Assembly: GCA_905204225.1 (NCBI GenBank)
Contig: CAJKZK010000087.1
Location: 1 to 7,400 of the forward strand
Origin: an uncultured Bacillota bacterium
Lineage (GTDB): Bacteria; Bacillota_I; Bacilli_A; RFN20; CAG-449
Direction of reading: 5' to 3'
Length of the DNA stretch: 7,400 bases
Positions within the stretch are counted from its first letter, which is position 1. Every line of letters starts with the position of its first letter. The position numbers and the translations under genes were made by a program. Shown here piece after piece: positions 6,373 through 7,400 of this stretch. The notes under the pieces are model-generated. The model did not search any database. It was not told where the DNA came from and was given only the letters and a program-made list of their open reading frames with translations.

Positions 6373-6628
6373 AGTTATAAGTGTATTTTGTCTAGTTATA
6401 TTTATGGCTTCTTTAGTGTATTTAGGTGTGGTAGGTTATCAATTATTCGCTACATATAGAGAAAATGAAAGATTAAAAAAACAATATCAAGAATTATTAC
6501 AAGAAGCTCAAAGAATAGAAGAATATAATAAAAAAGTTGGAGAAGATGGATATTATAATGTCTATTCTAATTCAGAAGATATGGTCGTTTATGGTAATGG
6601 CCAAACAATTATAATTACAATTAAATAA
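6347..6628 (+). CDS. divIC: Septum formation initiator family protein DivIC/FtsB
   Basis: Small bitopic division protein that, with FtsL and DivIB, forms the divisome subcomplex activating septal peptidoglycan synthesis. The 93-aa product has the family layout: short basic cytoplasmic N-terminus, one transmembrane helix at about 10-34, then an extracytoplasmic coiled coil at about 37-63 rich in Glu, Lys, Gln and Leu. The C-terminal 25 residues (GEDGYYNVYSNSEDMVVYG and following) are less typical; the usual 'YIEKIAREELGL'-like segment is not evident, although a YYNVYSN stretch may occupy its place. The position after yabQ matches B. subtilis. The start overlaps yabQ by 26 nt and has only a purine-rich stretch upstream, so it probably depends on translation of yabQ. 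A clear terminator follows directly. Confidence 0.85.
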   Translation: MKLSKTTNRVISVFCLVIFMASLVYLGVVGYQLFATYRENERLKKQYQELLQEAQRIEEYNKKVGEDGYYNVYSNSEDMVVYGNGQTIIITIK

Positions 6629-6650
6629 AAGGCTATAGTGCCTTTTATTT
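6623..6650 (+). terminator. Intrinsic terminator after divIC
   Basis: An 11-bp perfect stem pairs 6623-6633 (core AAAAGGC) with 6640-6650 (core GCCTTTT) around the six-base loop TATAGT, and the T-rich tail continues to 6652. It includes the divIC stop codon and closes the conserved gene block. Confidence 0.85.
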
Positions 6651-6670
6651 TTACTTAAATTAGAATTTAT

Positions 6671-6750
6671 TATACAAAAATGTGGTAAAATATTAGATTT
6701 TTCTATACAAAAATGTGTAAATAAAGGTTTAAAACACATACAAAAATGTG
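6671..6750. repeat. Three 14-bp direct repeats with exact 33-bp spacing
   Basis: TATACAAAAATGTG occurs at 6671-6684 and 6704-6717, and with one change (first base C) at 6737-6750. Start-to-start distance is 33 bp both times, with 19-bp unrelated spacers, except that copies 1 and 3 also share AAAATATT at 6687-6694 and 6753-6760. Each core contains the imperfect dyad ACA-N4-TGT. The pattern fits an operator array placing sites about three helical turns apart, or a decayed tandem repeat. Repeats and spacers are too short for a CRISPR array. Confidence 0.8.
6683..6691 (+). promoter_or_regulatory. Possible extended -10 promoter overlapping the first repeat
   Basis: TGGTAAAAT is the same nine bases as the extended -10 element before rqcP and differs by one base from the pth element. 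Its TG comes from the end of the first 14-bp repeat. No -35 hexamer is evident 17 bases upstream. Transcription would begin near 6698 and run through the remaining two repeats. Confidence 0.35.
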
Positions 6751-6797
6751 AAAAAATATTTATAAAATACTTTTAATTATTATAGGAGTAAGATAAG

Positions 6798-6875
6798 TTG
6801 CTTAGACAACATCATTTGAAAATTTTGGTAAATCATATAAATCTTTTTCTTAAAAAAATTTTGTTATTAGAATAA
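6798..6875 (+). CDS. Possible 25-aa small ORF with TTG start
   Basis: An AGGAG at 6784-6788 lies nine bases before a TTG that opens a frame ending at TAA 6873-6875. The predicted peptide is cationic and amphipathic: polar N-terminal MLRQHH, then alternating Leu/Ile/Val with His and Lys, ending KKILLLE. The start codon lies in a small hairpin (GTTG 6797-6800 with CAAC 6807-6810). A terminator-like hairpin follows at 6902-6925. Without homology this could equally be chance in AT-rich DNA or debris from the neighbouring Rhs element. Confidence 0.2.
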   Translation: MLRQHHLKILVNHINLFLKKILLLE

Positions 6876-6901
6876 AATATTATTTAATAATATTTTTTTT
6901 C

Positions 6902-6925
6902 ACTTTTTTACTAAAAAGTTTTTTT
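6902..6925 (+). terminator. Weak terminator-like hairpin
   Basis: ACTTTTT at 6902-6908 pairs with AAAAAGT at 6913-6919 around a TACT loop, and the T-run extends to 6925. The stem has a single G-C pair, so it is much weaker than the other two terminators, but stem, tetraloop and T-tract are correctly arranged on the + strand. Confidence 0.4.
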
Positions 6926-6957
6926 GAGAAACAAATTATATTTCTTGGTTATTATAA

Positions 6958-7400
6958 AAATATATTTATGATTCAATAAATAGATTAGTTCAAGAAGAAA
7001 ATTCATTATTAAATAAAACAATAAAATATAAATATGATAAAGCATGAAATATAATCTTAACTAAAGAATATAATAATTCAAAAGAATTAATATCAACTAA
7101 AGAATATATATATGATTGTGATAATCAAGATAGATTAATATCATTTAATAATGAAATAATATCTTATGATGAAATAGGTAGACCATTAATATATAGAAAC
7201 AAAGAATTAACATGGAATAATCAAAACCAATTATTAAGAATAAATAATGATATAAAATATCAATATGATGTAAATGGTATAAGAGCATATAAATTAGTAA
7301 AGGGAATAGAAACAAGATATATAACTCAAAATAATCAAATAATATGTGAAGAAAACAATAATGGAATAATAATTTACCAATATATACTTAACAAATTAGT
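6958..7400 (+). pseudogene. Rhs/YD-repeat protein fragment, truncated and interrupted by TGA
   Basis: The frame starting at 6958 translates to clear YD-repeat sequence: YIYDSINRLVQEEN, KYKYDKA, then after a TGA at 7045-7047, YDEIGRPLIYRNKELTW, QYDVNGIRAYKL and ETRYITQNNQIICEENN, open to the window end. These match the closing repeats of Rhs/WapA-type proteins, large secreted shells that carry a variable C-terminal toxin; that tip would lie beyond the window. The TGA falls where YD repeats normally have Gly (YDkaGNI), so one change from GGA explains it. The frame closes at a TAA at 6955-6957, leaving no N-terminus, signal peptide or start. Twenty of 23 Ile codons are ATA. It is most likely a decayed or displaced 3' cassette of a larger rhs gene; code reassignment is unlikely because TGG encodes Trp nearby and TGA ends pth and yabP. 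Confidence 0.8.

Noticed and set aside
6668..6697. Minus-strand promoter from TATAAT complementary to 6669-6674
   Set aside because: No matching -35, no correctly placed TGn extension, and no minus-strand gene for it to serve; it would read back into the divIC terminator.
6671..6750. Repeats as a mini CRISPR array
   Set aside because: The 14-bp repeats and 19-bp spacers are below CRISPR dimensions, there are no cas genes, and two spacers share sequence.
1301..6805. An 11-base match ATAAGTTGCTT between 6793 and the complement of the region near 1301-1313
   Set aside because: Matches of this length between two places in a 7.4-kb AT-rich window are expected by chance.
7045..7047. TGA read as Trp or Gly (alternative genetic code)
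   Set aside because: mfd and the Rhs fragment itself use TGG for Trp, GGN encodes Gly throughout, and TGA is the natural stop of pth and yabP. A point change or sequence error in a pseudogene is simpler.

Overview
The window is extremely AT-rich and carries a compact chromosomal block typical of spore-forming Bacillota: pth, mfd, an S4-domain gene (yabO/rqcP), yabP, yabQ and divIC, all on the + strand. The gene order follows the Bacillus subtilis pth-mfd-yabOPQ-divIC region. Homologues of spoVT, yabM and yabN, which sit between mfd and yabO in B. subtilis, are absent. The spore-associated yabP and yabQ suggest an organism that sporulates or descends from one that did, probably an uncultured gut-type low-GC Bacilli lineage. 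The genetic code looks standard: Trp is TGG, and TGA is the natural stop of pth and yabP.

Layout. Positions 52-1116 encode an unrecognised membrane-anchored or secreted protein of 354 aa. A 270-bp AT-rich gap follows, with several inverted repeats, and ends in an extended -10 promoter for pth. pth and mfd overlap by 4 nt. A second promoter lies in the last codons of mfd and would start transcription on the A of the rqcP ATG, giving a leaderless message. A strong intrinsic terminator hairpin spans the rqcP stop codon, and its 3' arm contains the Shine-Dalgarno sequence of yabP. yabP-yabQ-divIC are overlapping genes closed by a second clear terminator at 6623-6650.

Downstream of divIC the sequence changes character. 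Three copies of a 14-bp motif sit exactly 33 bp apart (starts 6671, 6704, 6737). They are followed by a possible 25-aa small ORF, a weak terminator-like hairpin, and a 5'-truncated Rhs/YD-repeat coding sequence interrupted by an in-frame TGA and running off the end of the window. The Rhs fragment uses ATA for nearly all Ile codons, unlike mfd, which suggests a different origin.

Functionally the block combines translation upkeep (Pth recycles peptidyl-tRNA; RqcP works in ribosome quality control), transcription-coupled repair (Mfd), spore envelope development (YabP, YabQ) and division (DivIC). The main regulatory question is the rqcP-yabP junction, where termination, ribosome position and yabP start-site access occupy the same 38 nt, while the normally essential divIC lies downstream.
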